Origin: UBA1715 sp045600045
GTDB lineage: Bacteria > Bacteroidota > Bacteroidia > Bacteroidales > UBA1715
Length of the DNA stretch: 41,257 nt
NCBI GenBank assembly: GCA_045600045.1
Contig: JAZRXD010000022.1
Location: forward strand, 1-41,257
Direction of reading: 5' to 3'
Below are positions 7,975-15,964 of this stretch, in pieces (the stretch's first letter is position 1; each line of letters starts with the position of its first letter). Both the position numbers and the translations under genes were made by a program. Below the pieces are notes generated by a model. That model was not told the DNA's origin. It searched no databases and saw nothing but the letters and a program-made list of their open reading frames with translations.

Positions 7975-8122
7975 GTGCCAAAATAAAATCGGAAAAATAA
8001 TTTCTGTTTGCAATACATTGAAAATGGCGAAAAATGTGGGTGAAAAGATTGCCGAATGGAATTTGCCGTTAAAAAATTTTAATTTCATATATTGCAATAG
8101 CAAAACATAATTATGTTAGAAT

Positions 8123-8578
8123 ATGGATTTTAAACATACAATTAAAAATTTGCTTACTATACTTCGCGATGATGATCCAAACGAAAGACGCAATCTTTTG
8201 AGAAAAGTAGCGGGTTTTATATGTGGAATAGTTTGTATATACATAGTGTTTGCTACTATATATCAGATTGTTTGCGATTTGTCTAATACTTCGAAAATTG
8301 AAACAATATGGTCTTCGTTGCCATATTCGTTTGTGTTGGTGTATTTCTTTGGATTGAATGCCTATGTATTGCTAACTCAAGAAAGAGATACGCACATATC
8401 TGGCAAGAAAAAAATTGTTTTTTATGCGGTTGAAGTCTTAATTTGTTCGATTATTGCATCTCTTGTGCAACGTGTTTTTCCAAATACACCTGAGGTTCTA
8501 GGATGGAGTTTTGCCGTTGCTGTAATTGTTTTGACTCAATTTTTCCCGGCAAAAAAATTGACCTATTGGTTAAAATGA
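8123..8578 (+). CDS. Small integral membrane protein of unknown function
   Basis: The 151-residue protein has a charged N-terminal segment of about 28 residues, then four hydrophobic stretches consistent with transmembrane helices: FICGIVCIYIVFATIY, SFVLVYFFGLNAYVLL, VFYAVEVLICSIIASLV and WSFAVAVIVLTQFF. I recognise no family and no catalytic motif. An upstream ATG at 8114 is out of frame. It stands alone between the divergent PAPKPAP-repeat gene and the convergent tRNA gene. Confidence 0.6.
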   Translation: MDFKHTIKNLLTILRDDDPNERRNLLRKVAGFICGIVCIYIVFATIYQIVCDLSNTSKIETIWSSLPYSFVLVYFFGLNAYVLLTQERDTHISGKKKIVFYAVEVLICSIIASLVQRVFPNTPEVLGWSFAVAVIVLTQFFPAKKLTYWLK

Positions 8579-8660
8579 GATCTAAAAAATCAGGCTGTTT
8601 ATTTGTTGTAAAAGTATTGATCAATATCAACTGACATTAAATCCTAATCGTGTAAAATAA

Positions 8661-8688
8661 AAAGCACCTACATTTCTGTAGATGCTTT
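8661..8688 (-). terminator. Terminator for the tRNA gene
   Basis: AAAGCACCTACA (8661-8672) pairs with TGTAGATGCTTT (8677-8688) with one G-T pair. On the minus strand the hairpin starts at the CCA end of the tRNA and is followed by TTTTTATTTT. Confidence 0.8.
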
Positions 8689-8764
8689 GGTGGGCCCTGC
8701 TGGGCTTGAACCAGCGACCACCTGATTATGAGTCAGGTGCTCTAACCAGCTGAGCTAAGAGCCC
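8688..8764 (-). tRNA. tRNA with CAT anticodon, probably tRNA-Ile2 (lysidine-modified)
   Basis: The 77-nt gene folds into a complete cloverleaf: acceptor GGGCTCT with AGGGCCC (one G-T pair), D-arm AGCTCAG, anticodon stem CCTGA/TCAGG around CTCATAA, T-arm with GGTTCAAGC, discriminator A and an encoded CCA. The anticodon CAT is at 8728-8730. CAT tRNAs are initiator Met, elongator Met or Ile2. The D, anticodon and T regions (CTTAGCTCAG, ACTCATAATC, GGTCGCTGGTTCAAG) resemble E. coli ileX more than its elongator metT, so I favour Ile2, which needs TilS to make lysidine. That identity is inference. Confidence 0.95.
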
Positions 8765-8842
8765 AACTTTTATTGCTAAAAGTTTTCGTGTGCAAAAATA
8801 GACAAATTGTGTTATTTTGCAAGGCAATTAAATTTTTTTCTA

Positions 8843-9475
8843 ATGAAAGACAAAATTAAAAATATCATTTTCGATTTTGGGGGCGTTGTGTTCAATATTG
8901 ATGAAAGTCGAACTTTTAATGCCTTCGCAAAATTGTTTAACTGTTCTGTAGAAACAATTCTTTCAAATTTTACAGGCGGTGATGGGTTGTTCGAACAGTT
9001 TGAACGTGGCGAATTGACATCGGAGCAATTCATTTCTGCAATTCAATCAAAAGTTCCATATCATATTTCTCGTGAACAAATATTGGAGGCGTGGAATGCT
9101 GTTCTTATCGGTTATCCTGAAGAACATATTTCGTTGTTACAACAGCTGGGCAAGAAATATCGTATCTTTTTGTTGAGCAATACTAACGAACTTCATACTC
9201 GAGAATTTCTGAAAATAGCTGAAAAACAACATTTGCCGATTAAATCAAATCATGACTTGTTTGAAAAAGTGTGGTATTCCAACGAAATCGGTATGCGAAA
9301 ACCCGATCCGAAAATTTTTGAATTTGCTTTGTCGCAAGCTGGATTAAAGGCCGATGAAACGTTTTTTGTGGACGATTTGCAAAAAAATATAGATGCGGCT
9401 GTTTCTGTAGGAATTCATGCACAGAAAATTACGCCGGAAAAAGGTATCGTGCAAATCTTTTCGGATTGGTTGTGA
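8843..9475 (+). CDS. HAD-superfamily (subfamily IA) hydrolase
   Basis: This 210-residue cytoplasmic protein is probably a small-molecule phosphatase. Motif I is IIFDFGGVVFNID, where the first Asp is the nucleophile. Motif II is LLSNTN, motif III is the Lys in GMRKPDPKIF, and motif IV is FFVDDLQKNI with the two acidic Mg2+ ligands. A helical cap lies between motifs I and II, as in subfamily IA (YihX-like) enzymes. The start at 8843 is preferred over an upstream in-frame ATG at 8807 because motif I then falls at the usual distance and a TATTTTG promoter-like box (8813-8819) lies upstream. The substrate is unknown. Confidence 0.85.
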   Translation: MKDKIKNIIFDFGGVVFNIDESRTFNAFAKLFNCSVETILSNFTGGDGLFEQFERGELTSEQFISAIQSKVPYHISREQILEAWNAVLIGYPEEHISLLQQLGKKYRIFLLSNTNELHTREFLKIAEKQHLPIKSNHDLFEKVWYSNEIGMRKPDPKIFEFALSQAGLKADETFFVDDLQKNIDAAVSVGIHAQKITPEKGIVQIFSDWL

Positions 9476-9545
9476 CAATAAAAATATAACCTCACGATGT
9501 TATTAAAAAAAAGATTGTAACTTTCGCCAGAAATAAAAATACTGT

Positions 9546-10352
9546 ATGGATTTTAATTCAACAATCGCAATAATAGGTGGCGGCAATATTGGAATGTCGA
9601 TAGCCGAAGGCTTGGTGAACGCTGGTAAATACAAGCCAGAACAGATTATTATAACACGAAAGAAATCGGATTTGCCAAAAGACAAACGAGAAGGTGGATT
9701 TTATTTCCAAGATGATAATTTTGATGCTGTTTCAAAAGCTCGCATCGTTGTTTTGTCTGTTGTCCCTCATATTTATCAACCGATTTTGGAAGGTATAAAG
9801 GACGCATTTACCGAAAAACATACGCTTATAACAGTTGTTACTGGTGTGGAAATTGCTTGTTTTCAACAAGTTATAGGAAAAGATATTTGTATTGCCCGTG
9901 CAATGCCGAATACTGCTATTAAAATTCGTCAGTCAATGACTTGCATAGCAACCAATAAACCAGATTCAAAACAATTTGCCGAAGTAACAGATTTGTTTAA
10001 AATGTTGGGCGAGACATTATATATTGACGAAGATTTGATGTTGTCGGCAACTGCATTGGGTTCGTGCGGTATTGCCTATTTCTTGCGTGCAATTCGTGCT
10101 GCTTCGCAAGGTGGTACACAAATTGGATTCCATGCCGATGAAGCTCAGTTGATAGCTGCTCAAACGGCTAAAGGTGCTGCAGAATTATTACTTCAATTAC
10201 ATTCACATCCAGAAGATGAAATCGACAAGGTGACCACGCCTCGTGGAATTACAATTGCAGGTCTTAACGAAATGGAACACAATGGTTTGAGTTCTGCATT
10301 TATAAAGGGAATTGTAAAATCATATGATAAAGCTGTAAAAAAAGATGAATAA
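9546..10352 (+). CDS. proC: Pyrroline-5-carboxylate reductase
   Basis: This enzyme catalyses the last step of proline synthesis, NAD(P)H-dependent reduction of pyrroline-5-carboxylate. The 268 residues have the usual length. The N-terminal Rossmann loop is IAIIGGGNIGMSIAEGL. The middle has ARAMPNTAIKIRQSMT, and the C-terminal dimer domain carries the family signature VTTPRGITIAGLNEMEHNG. A TAACTTTC box at 9518-9525 is a near match to the local promoter consensus. The gene ends 1 nt before the downstream lipoprotein start (10354), so the two are probably co-transcribed. Confidence 0.95.
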   Translation: MDFNSTIAIIGGGNIGMSIAEGLVNAGKYKPEQIIITRKKSDLPKDKREGGFYFQDDNFDAVSKARIVVLSVVPHIYQPILEGIKDAFTEKHTLITVVTGVEIACFQQVIGKDICIARAMPNTAIKIRQSMTCIATNKPDSKQFAEVTDLFKMLGETLYIDEDLMLSATALGSCGIAYFLRAIRAASQGGTQIGFHADEAQLIAAQTAKGAAELLLQLHSHPEDEIDKVTTPRGITIAGLNEMEHNGLSSAFIKGIVKSYDKAVKKDE

Positions 10353-10353
10353 C

Positions 10354-10932
10354 ATGAAGAAAGTATTTGGAGTTTTAGGATTTGCTTCGTTGATGCTTTT
10401 GGCGTCATGTAGCAACAAAAAAAGTGAAGTTTCTTTGGCAAAATATGCGGACACTGCAAACTATTTCGCTGAAAAAATCGCTGATTTTGAATCAAAACAA
10501 GACATGAGCGACATTGATTTGTTCATGCAAATGTCGGATTCAGCTTCGGCACAAAAAAAAATGGCAGATGATGTTTTGTCGCAAATGTTTGAAAAAGAGG
10601 CTGATACAATGTTTTTGCCTTTCGAACAAACTAAGAATTTTGAGAGAATTAAAATTTTGAATGTTTGGGTTGTTGGAATGAAATTCGACAAAATATTGTT
10701 GGAAGCTCGAGTTCAAGCAGTTGATAATAGTAGTTTTATGGGTCCACATGCCGGTTTGGTAATTAAGGACAAAAACAAAAATGTTTTGGAAGTTGGTGGC
10801 GGAATTCAGGGTCCAACAGATGAAAAACTTGATGCTGGCAATGTGTATATTTTCTCTGGGCAAATAGAACATTTACATCTTTTGTCTGATTTTAAATCGA
10901 TTGTTTTTGATGAAGATATAAAGAAGTGGTAG
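10354..10932 (+). CDS. Lipoprotein of unknown function
   Basis: A lipoprotein signal MKKVFGVLGFASLMLLASC begins the 192-residue protein. The N-terminal half is helical and charged. The C-terminal half (about residues 85-175) looks like a compact beta domain (ILLEARVQAVDNSSF, GLVIKDKNKNVLEVGGG). I recognise no family. The start at 10354 gives a normal signal peptide; an ATG at 10345 would overlap proC. It is placed directly after proC, with no clear functional link. Confidence 0.6.
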   Translation: MKKVFGVLGFASLMLLASCSNKKSEVSLAKYADTANYFAEKIADFESKQDMSDIDLFMQMSDSASAQKKMADDVLSQMFEKEADTMFLPFEQTKNFERIKILNVWVVGMKFDKILLEARVQAVDNSSFMGPHAGLVIKDKNKNVLEVGGGIQGPTDEKLDAGNVYIFSGQIEHLHLLSDFKSIVFDEDIKKW

Positions 10933-10955
10933 ATTGATTTCCCGCATCAAACATT

Positions 10956-10983
10956 AAAAGCCTTCTCGAATGAGAGGGCTTTT
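10956..10983. terminator. Bidirectional terminator
   Basis: AAAAGCCTTCTC (10956-10967) pairs with GAGAGGGCTTTT (10972-10983) around GAAT with one G-T pair. T-runs or A-runs flank both sides. It separates the convergent lipoprotein and rfaE2 genes, and its right end touches the rfaE2 stop region. Confidence 0.9.
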
Positions 10984-11472
10984 TTATTTCTTAAGTTTTT
11001 TGGAATAGTTCGTTGTAGAAAATCCATCAACAAAATCAATGGTTTTTACTTCGCCACCATTGGCAAGAACTTCTTTTGCACCGACTATGTTTTTTATTTC
11101 GTAATCGCTTCCTTTTACTAAAACATCGGGTAACAATGTAGAAATTAGTTGCAATGGAGTGTCTTCTCCAAAAGGAATCACTAAATCAATAAACTCGAAG
11201 CTGGCAATCGTTAGTGCGCGCGATTCCAATTCTTTGATTGGACGCTCTGGACCTTTCAATCGTTTTATTGATTCGTCAGTATTTAGCCCTAAAATCAATT
11301 TAGTTCCAAGTTCACGAGCCTGTGCCAAATAAAACACATGGCCTTTATGTATAATGTCGAAACACCCATTTGTAAACACAATTTTTTCGCCTTGTGTTTT
11401 CCAGTCGGCAACGATTTTTTGTGCTTCGTCGAGGGTGACGATTTTATAGAGAACTTTATCTAATTGATTCAT
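10984..11472 (-). CDS. rfaE2: D-glycero-beta-D-manno-heptose 1-phosphate adenylyltransferase
   Basis: The enzyme activates heptose-1-phosphate to ADP-heptose for the LPS inner core. In this phylum it is a stand-alone protein that corresponds to the C-terminal half of E. coli HldE. The 162 residues show the nucleotidyltransferase signature TNGCFDIIHKGHVFYL (HxGH at the nucleotide site), then NTDESIKRLKGPERP, LVKGSDYE and the end motif FSTTNYSKKL. The start at 11472 (MNQLDKVL) fits family length. Its first 17 bases overlap the end of the flippase gene, so the two are translated from one transcript. Heptose use by the GT9 protein at 17.8 kb fits this role. Confidence 0.92.
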   Translation of the reverse strand: MNQLDKVLYKIVTLDEAQKIVADWKTQGEKIVFTNGCFDIIHKGHVFYLAQARELGTKLILGLNTDESIKRLKGPERPIKELESRALTIASFEFIDLVIPFGEDTPLQLISTLLPDVLVKGSDYEIKNIVGAKEVLANGGEVKTIDFVDGFSTTNYSKKLKK

Positions 11473-12460
11473 TGCTATCTTTTTTTCTGAATACAAAATA
11501 CAGTGAAGCCAATCCCAATATGATTTCAACAATCATTTGCGATTCGTGGCTGATTGTTGCGTAAAGCAATCCGACTGAATTAAAATTAAGTCCGTAAATA
11601 GTTAAAGCAAGTGCAACAACGTAATGATAAGCACCAATTCCTCCTTGAACAGGAACAGCCATGCCGATACTGCCGACAATTAGTAAGAATAGAGCATCGT
11701 CGATGCCCATATTCGCTGTTTGCGGAATTGCAAAACAAACAGCCCACGTCATTAGCAGATAGCATGTCCAAAGAAGAATAGTGTATAAAACGAATAATCC
11801 ACGTTTTTCTAACTTGTAAACCGATTTTACGCCGTCAATCATTCCGTTGATGAAAGACATTATTTTTTTTGTGAGTGCATTGCCTTTTCTTGCTGAAACA
11901 ATACATAACCAAAAGAGAATGGCAATGACGGCAAAAGCGGCAATTATCCATATAATGTTTATGGATGCAAGTCGCATAGCCGTAGGCGTGATTATTTTTT
12001 CACTAATGAAAGAGCCAAAGAAATCTATTTTCAGGAAAAATGTTCCGACTGCTAAAAGAAGCATTACCAACACGTCGAACATTCGTTCTACGAGTACTGT
12101 TCCTATGAGAGTGTCGAATGGTAGTTTTTCGGTTTTTGTTAGTGCTCCGCATCGTGTGATTTCGCCGATTCGTGGCAATGCCATGTTTGCGAAATAGCCG
12201 AACATTTCGGCCCAAAATGCATTCCACAAACTTGGTCTGTGGTCGCACGTTGATTCTATGAGCAAATTCCATCGTGCTGCGCGGAATATATAAGCGAACA
12301 TCGCAAAAATAAGAGCGAGACCAATCCACCAGAAATTTGCATTCGTGATGTCGTTCCACATTGCCGCCAAATCAACATCTTTAAATACGAAAAATAGCAA
12401 ACCAATACCAATTATTGAAAAAACAACGTAGTAGATTGTTTTTGTGATTTTGCTATTCAT
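11456..12460 (-). CDS. Flippase-like membrane protein (lysylphosphatidylglycerol synthase TM family)
   Basis: The 334-residue protein has about eight predicted transmembrane segments and the family pattern of the N-terminal LPG-synthase/UPF0104 domain: an arginine-rich loop after helix 2 (AYIFRAARWNLLIE), then LPRIGEITRCGAL and a glycine-rich late helix (GMAVPVQGGIGAYHY). The family is thought to move lipid-linked substrates or regulate glycosyl donors. The substrate here is unknown. The gene lies 3 bp after panD and overlaps rfaE2 by 17 bp, tying it to envelope synthesis by position only. Confidence 0.82.
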   Translation of the reverse strand: MNSKITKTIYYVVFSIIGIGLLFFVFKDVDLAAMWNDITNANFWWIGLALIFAMFAYIFRAARWNLLIESTCDHRPSLWNAFWAEMFGYFANMALPRIGEITRCGALTKTEKLPFDTLIGTVLVERMFDVLVMLLLAVGTFFLKIDFFGSFISEKIITPTAMRLASINIIWIIAAFAVIAILFWLCIVSARKGNALTKKIMSFINGMIDGVKSVYKLEKRGLFVLYTILLWTCYLLMTWAVCFAIPQTANMGIDDALFLLIVGSIGMAVPVQGGIGAYHYVVALALTIYGLNFNSVGLLYATISHESQMIVEIILGLASLYFVFRKKDSNESIR

Positions 12461-12463
12461 ACG

Positions 12464-12814
12464 CTACACGAGTTTGTTCGTGGCTGTATCAGGAAAAATA
12501 ACAGTAGGAGTGAACGATTTAGCCTCTTCAAAATCCATTTGGGCGTAGGAAATTACAATAGCAATTTCTCCAACTTTGAATTTGTGCGCAGCGGGTCCAT
12601 TTAGACAAACCACGCCGCTATTTCGCTCTCCTTTGATTGCATAGGTTTCAATTCTTTCTCCCGAATTCAAATTAAGAACTTGAACCTTTTCGTTAGGAAT
12701 AATATTAGCAGCTTCCATCAAAGCTTCATCCAATGTAATACTTCCAATGTAATCCAAATTTGCTTGGGTTACTGTAACTCGGTGAATCTTCGATTTCATT
12801 ACTTCTATCATCAT
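12464..12814 (-). CDS. panD: Aspartate 1-decarboxylase
   Basis: PanD makes beta-alanine from aspartate for pantothenate. It is made as a proenzyme that cuts itself before a serine to form a pyruvoyl group. The cleavage site is visible in LDYIGSITLDEA (between Gly and Ser), and the other family marks follow: NIIPNEKVQVLNLNSGERIETYAI and NGPAAHKFKVGEIAIVISYA (quoted in part). The 116-residue length is normal. The start could be 12814 or the next Met at 12811. It lies 3 bp downstream of panC and supplies that enzyme's second substrate. Confidence 0.96.
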   Translation of the reverse strand: MMIEVMKSKIHRVTVTQANLDYIGSITLDEALMEAANIIPNEKVQVLNLNSGERIETYAIKGERNSGVVCLNGPAAHKFKVGEIAIVISYAQMDFEEAKSFTPTVIFPDTATNKLV

Positions 12815-12817
12815 AAC

Positions 12818-13672
12818 CTATTTCTTTAACGTAATATTATCAATCAAACGAACATCGCCAACGTTCACTGTAATGCAACCCACAACCCATTCGGCTTGGT
12901 TCCACGATTGTATTGATTGTAAAGAGTAACCATCGACAATTTCAAAATATTCAACTTCAAGTAAAGGCGTGTTGTTTACAGTGTCAACAACAAATTTGTG
13001 AACGTCAGCAACTGATTTTGCCGGAACTAAATCAACTGCATTGAATAACGTTTGTGAAATTTGAACTGCTTGTTTTCGTTGTTCTGCACTCAAACGCATA
13101 TTTCTTGAGCTTAATGCCATTCCATCGTCTTCGCGAACGATAGGGCACGGTATTATTTCGATGTTGATATTGCGTTGGCGAACCATTTCGCGGATGATTG
13201 CAATTTGTTGGAAATCTTTCATTCCAAAATATGCACGGTCGGCTTTTACAAGGTCAAACAAACGATGAACAACAATCCCAACTCCGTTGAAGTGTCCAGG
13301 ACGCGCTGCTCCTTCCATAACTTGGCCTATGGCTCCAAAATCGTACGATTCGGTGACGTTTTCCAAACCTTCAGGATACATAACATCAACAGTGGGAACA
13401 AAAACAATATCGGCGCCTGTTTTTTCAAGCAAAGCCAGGTCGGCGTCAATTGTGCGTGGATATGTTTTTAAATCGTTCTGATTGTTGAATTGCGTTGGAT
13501 TCACAAAAATACTGACTGCAGTGCAGTCGTTGCTTTCTATAGATTTTTTCACCAACGAAATATGACCTTGGTGAAGGGCTCCCATTGTTGGAATAAAGCC
13601 CAAAGACTTGTTCTGTTTGCGTACGTTGGCAACAGCTGTCGAAATTTCTTCGCGAGTTTTGCAGATTATCAT
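12818..13672 (-). CDS. panC: Pantothenate synthetase
   Basis: PanC joins pantoate and beta-alanine using ATP. The 284-residue protein carries FIPTMGALHQGHISLV (the HIGH-like nucleotide site), FVNPTQFN, GVGIVVHRLFDLVKADRAYF (start of the pantoate/ATP region), and DGMALSSRNMRLS (KMSKS-like equivalent). I choose the Met at 13672 because a TACTTTTG promoter box (13694-13701, minus strand) covers the other possible start at 13696. It is first in the operon panC-panD-flippase-rfaE2, with gaps of 3, 3 and -17 bp. The upstream region is shared with the divergent glycogen-synthase-like operon. Confidence 0.96.
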   Translation of the reverse strand: MIICKTREEISTAVANVRKQNKSLGFIPTMGALHQGHISLVKKSIESNDCTAVSIFVNPTQFNNQNDLKTYPRTIDADLALLEKTGADIVFVPTVDVMYPEGLENVTESYDFGAIGQVMEGAARPGHFNGVGIVVHRLFDLVKADRAYFGMKDFQQIAIIREMVRQRNINIEIIPCPIVREDDGMALSSRNMRLSAEQRKQAVQISQTLFNAVDLVPAKSVADVHKFVVDTVNNTPLLEVEYFEIVDGYSLQSIQSWNQAEWVVGCITVNVGDVRLIDNITLKK

Positions 13673-13693
13673 GTCAATCTCAAAAATATTAGG

Positions 13694-13701
13694 CAAAAGT
13701 A
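13694..13701 (-). promoter_or_regulatory. -7 box for the panC operon
   Basis: The minus strand reads TACTTTTG, a full TAnnTTTG match, 22 nt upstream of the panC start at 13672. Confidence 0.65.
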
Positions 13702-13838
13702 ACCAAATTTTTTACTATCGGAGATAAAATGATGGTTTATTCGCACGAAACCAATTAAAGTTTAATGATAGATATTGTTTTCGTAGTCAAATTGTTAGTT
13801 TTTTGATTGAAAAGACAATTTTCCCGAAAAAAAATAGT

Positions 13839-13846
13839 TACTTTTG
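13839..13846 (+). promoter_or_regulatory. -7 box for the glycogen-synthase-like/glmS/waaA operon
   Basis: TACTTTTG is a full TAnnTTTG match, 19 nt before the start at 13866. It is the same 8-mer as the panC box on the other strand, so the two operons share a bidirectional promoter region of about 190 bp. Confidence 0.65.
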
Positions 13847-13865
13847 CATAAGTAAAAAAGATGTA

Positions 13866-14684
13866 ATGAAAAAAGCAAGAGTCCTTTATGTTTCCCAAGA
13901 AATGGCGAAGTATCTTCCCGACACGGAAATGTCGTTGAAATCTCGCTATTTGCCTCAATATATCCAAGAGAAAGGTAAAGAAATCCGTTGTTTTATGCCT
14001 CGTTATGGCTTGGTGAACGAACGCCGAAATCAATTGCATGAAGTGATTCGTTTGTCAGGTATGAACTTGATAATTGACGATACCGATCATCCTTTGATTA
14101 TTAAAGTGGCGTCGATTCAACAAGCTCGTTTACAAGTGTATTTTATTGATAATGATGAGTTTTTCCGTCGTAAAGCTTTGTTCGTTGACGAAAATGGAGC
14201 GGAGTTCGAGGATAACGAAGATAGAATGATATTTTTTGCCCGTGGCGTCTTGGAAACGGTGAAGAAACTTCGTTGGGCTCCTGATATTGTACATTGTCAG
14301 GGATGGTTCACGTCGTTGCTGCCGTTGTATTTAAAGAAGACGTTTTACGAAGACCCGTTGTTTGCGAATGCAAAGGTTGTTTATTCTTTATACAACAACA
14401 AATTCGAAAATTCATTTTCTAAAAATTTTGCCAATAAAATACATTTTGATGGAATTACATCGGAAGATATTGCTTCGATTAAAGATAAGGCTGATTGGCT
14501 AAGTCTTAACAAATTGGCAATCGACCAGTCCGAAGGCATTGTTTTAGGTGAAGAAAATGTTAATGCTGAATTGTTGCAATATTGTAAGGATAAAAACAAA
14601 ATAATTTTACCATATCAAGGTCAAGAAGATTATGCCGATGCATATTCTGACTTTTATGATAGTTTCCTACCTGACGATAAGTAA
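13866..14684 (+). CDS. Short glycogen/starch synthase-like protein (GT5 N-terminal domain only)
   Basis: The 272-residue protein corresponds to the N-terminal Rossmann domain of GT5 glycogen synthases (VLYVSQEMAKYLP, MPRYGLVNERRNQLHEVI, APDIVHCQGWFTSLLPLYL). Two things are missing: the KxGG ADP-glucose loop near the N-terminus and the whole C-terminal half with the nucleotide-sugar site. It is therefore unlikely to be a working synthase. Such short paralogues occur in this position next to panC and glmS in many Bacteroidota. The start at 13866 (MKKARVLYV) follows the promoter box. It is the first gene of a five-gene operon with 1-bp spacing to the next gene. Confidence 0.8.
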   Translation: MKKARVLYVSQEMAKYLPDTEMSLKSRYLPQYIQEKGKEIRCFMPRYGLVNERRNQLHEVIRLSGMNLIIDDTDHPLIIKVASIQQARLQVYFIDNDEFFRRKALFVDENGAEFEDNEDRMIFFARGVLETVKKLRWAPDIVHCQGWFTSLLPLYLKKTFYEDPLFANAKVVYSLYNNKFENSFSKNFANKIHFDGITSEDIASIKDKADWLSLNKLAIDQSEGIVLGEENVNAELLQYCKDKNKIILPYQGQEDYADAYSDFYDSFLPDDK

Positions 14685-14685
14685 C

Positions 14686-15963
14686 ATGAAGTTGAAACCT
14701 AATCTATTATCTCTTTTTTTTTGCCTAACATTCCTTTTCGTTTCTTGTGAAAAAGAAGACCAAATACTTGGATTGGGAATGCTTCCTGATTCTGATATTT
14801 TAACAACATTGTGCGATAGCATATCGGTTTCCATTTCGTTTTCGACTGTTAATGATGATAGCGTCCGCTCGTCACTGATAACCTATATGGTTGGCGAAAA
14901 TTACGATGATGTTTTCGGAGCTTCGCGTGCGGGATATGTGACTCGCTTGTATTTGCAGGGAATGGTTGGTGACTTGAACGAATTTAAAATGGATTCTGTG
15001 TGTTTCAGACTTTCAAAGTCGTCGAAATATTTTTATGGCGATACAACTGTTCCGCAATCATTTTCGGTTTATGAATTGAATCAAGATATTACGGTAGGTG
15101 AATGCGCGGGATATAATCAATCTGGAACAAAGCCTACTTGTATAAATTCAAAAAATGAAATCATGACATTTGATTTCCCGGCTTATAAAGATACCATTTC
15201 CTCGTTTTCGAAAAAGTTGGATTCGGAATATGCAAAAAACTTGTATGACAAAGTTTTGTCATGCTACGATAAAGATACAATCATACAACGTTTTGATTCT
15301 TTGTTTATAAAGGAATTTAAAGGAGTTTATGTTACGACAAAGAACGATGTGTTTAATGGAATTCATTCTGTAATAACCCATTGTGTCCCAGAAATGACAT
15401 TCTATTTGTCGGGAAAAGATACAACTGTTCAACTTGTTTTTTCTCCATCGCCGCAAGCGTATAATGATAAAATGAAGTCAGATCCATCTCAAATTTATCT
15501 GCAAGCAATTAATGTATTCGAACACGAATATCCGACTGCAATTTCATCGAATTTGAATACTTATGGCGATAAATCGTATGTCCAGGGTATGCTTGGGTTG
15601 AAAACTAAATTGAGCCTTTCTGGCTTGGAAACATGGCGTGATAGCGTAATGGTTGTCAATTATGCAAAATTGGTTCTTCCATTGGAAAAACGAGATTCTT
15701 GGTCGGAATATCTTCCGTTGAATTTGCGTATATATGATTCGCAACGCAACATGGTGTATTCTACAATGTCTGCAACGAAAGATAGTTCGATTTTTGAATT
15801 TAATGTTCATACTTTTCTATTGTATTTGTTTAATAATCCGGCAAAAGCAGATACTTATTCTTACGAGGTTACGGTTCCTGAAAATAATACCTACGCAAAT
15901 TCGTTTGTTTTAGATGGAATGCAGACCGAAAAATTAAAGTTGATAATTACTTACACGAAATAA
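14686..15963 (+). CDS. DUF4270 family lipoprotein
   Basis: A lipoprotein signal ending LFVSC starts the 425-residue protein. The following EKEDQILGLGMLPDSD and the repeated beta-strand regions with YLPLNLRIYD match DUF4270 proteins of Bacteroidota as I know them. The function is unknown; it is likely an outer-membrane or periplasmic lipoprotein. The gene begins 1 bp after the glycogen-synthase-like gene and ends 1 bp before glmS, so it is co-translated with envelope precursor genes. Confidence 0.82.
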   Translation: MKLKPNLLSLFFCLTFLFVSCEKEDQILGLGMLPDSDILTTLCDSISVSISFSTVNDDSVRSSLITYMVGENYDDVFGASRAGYVTRLYLQGMVGDLNEFKMDSVCFRLSKSSKYFYGDTTVPQSFSVYELNQDITVGECAGYNQSGTKPTCINSKNEIMTFDFPAYKDTISSFSKKLDSEYAKNLYDKVLSCYDKDTIIQRFDSLFIKEFKGVYVTTKNDVFNGIHSVITHCVPEMTFYLSGKDTTVQLVFSPSPQAYNDKMKSDPSQIYLQAINVFEHEYPTAISSNLNTYGDKSYVQGMLGLKTKLSLSGLETWRDSVMVVNYAKLVLPLEKRDSWSEYLPLNLRIYDSQRNMVYSTMSATKDSSIFEFNVHTFLLYLFNNPAKADTYSYEVTVPENNTYANSFVLDGMQTEKLKLIITYTK

Positions 15964-15964
15964 T

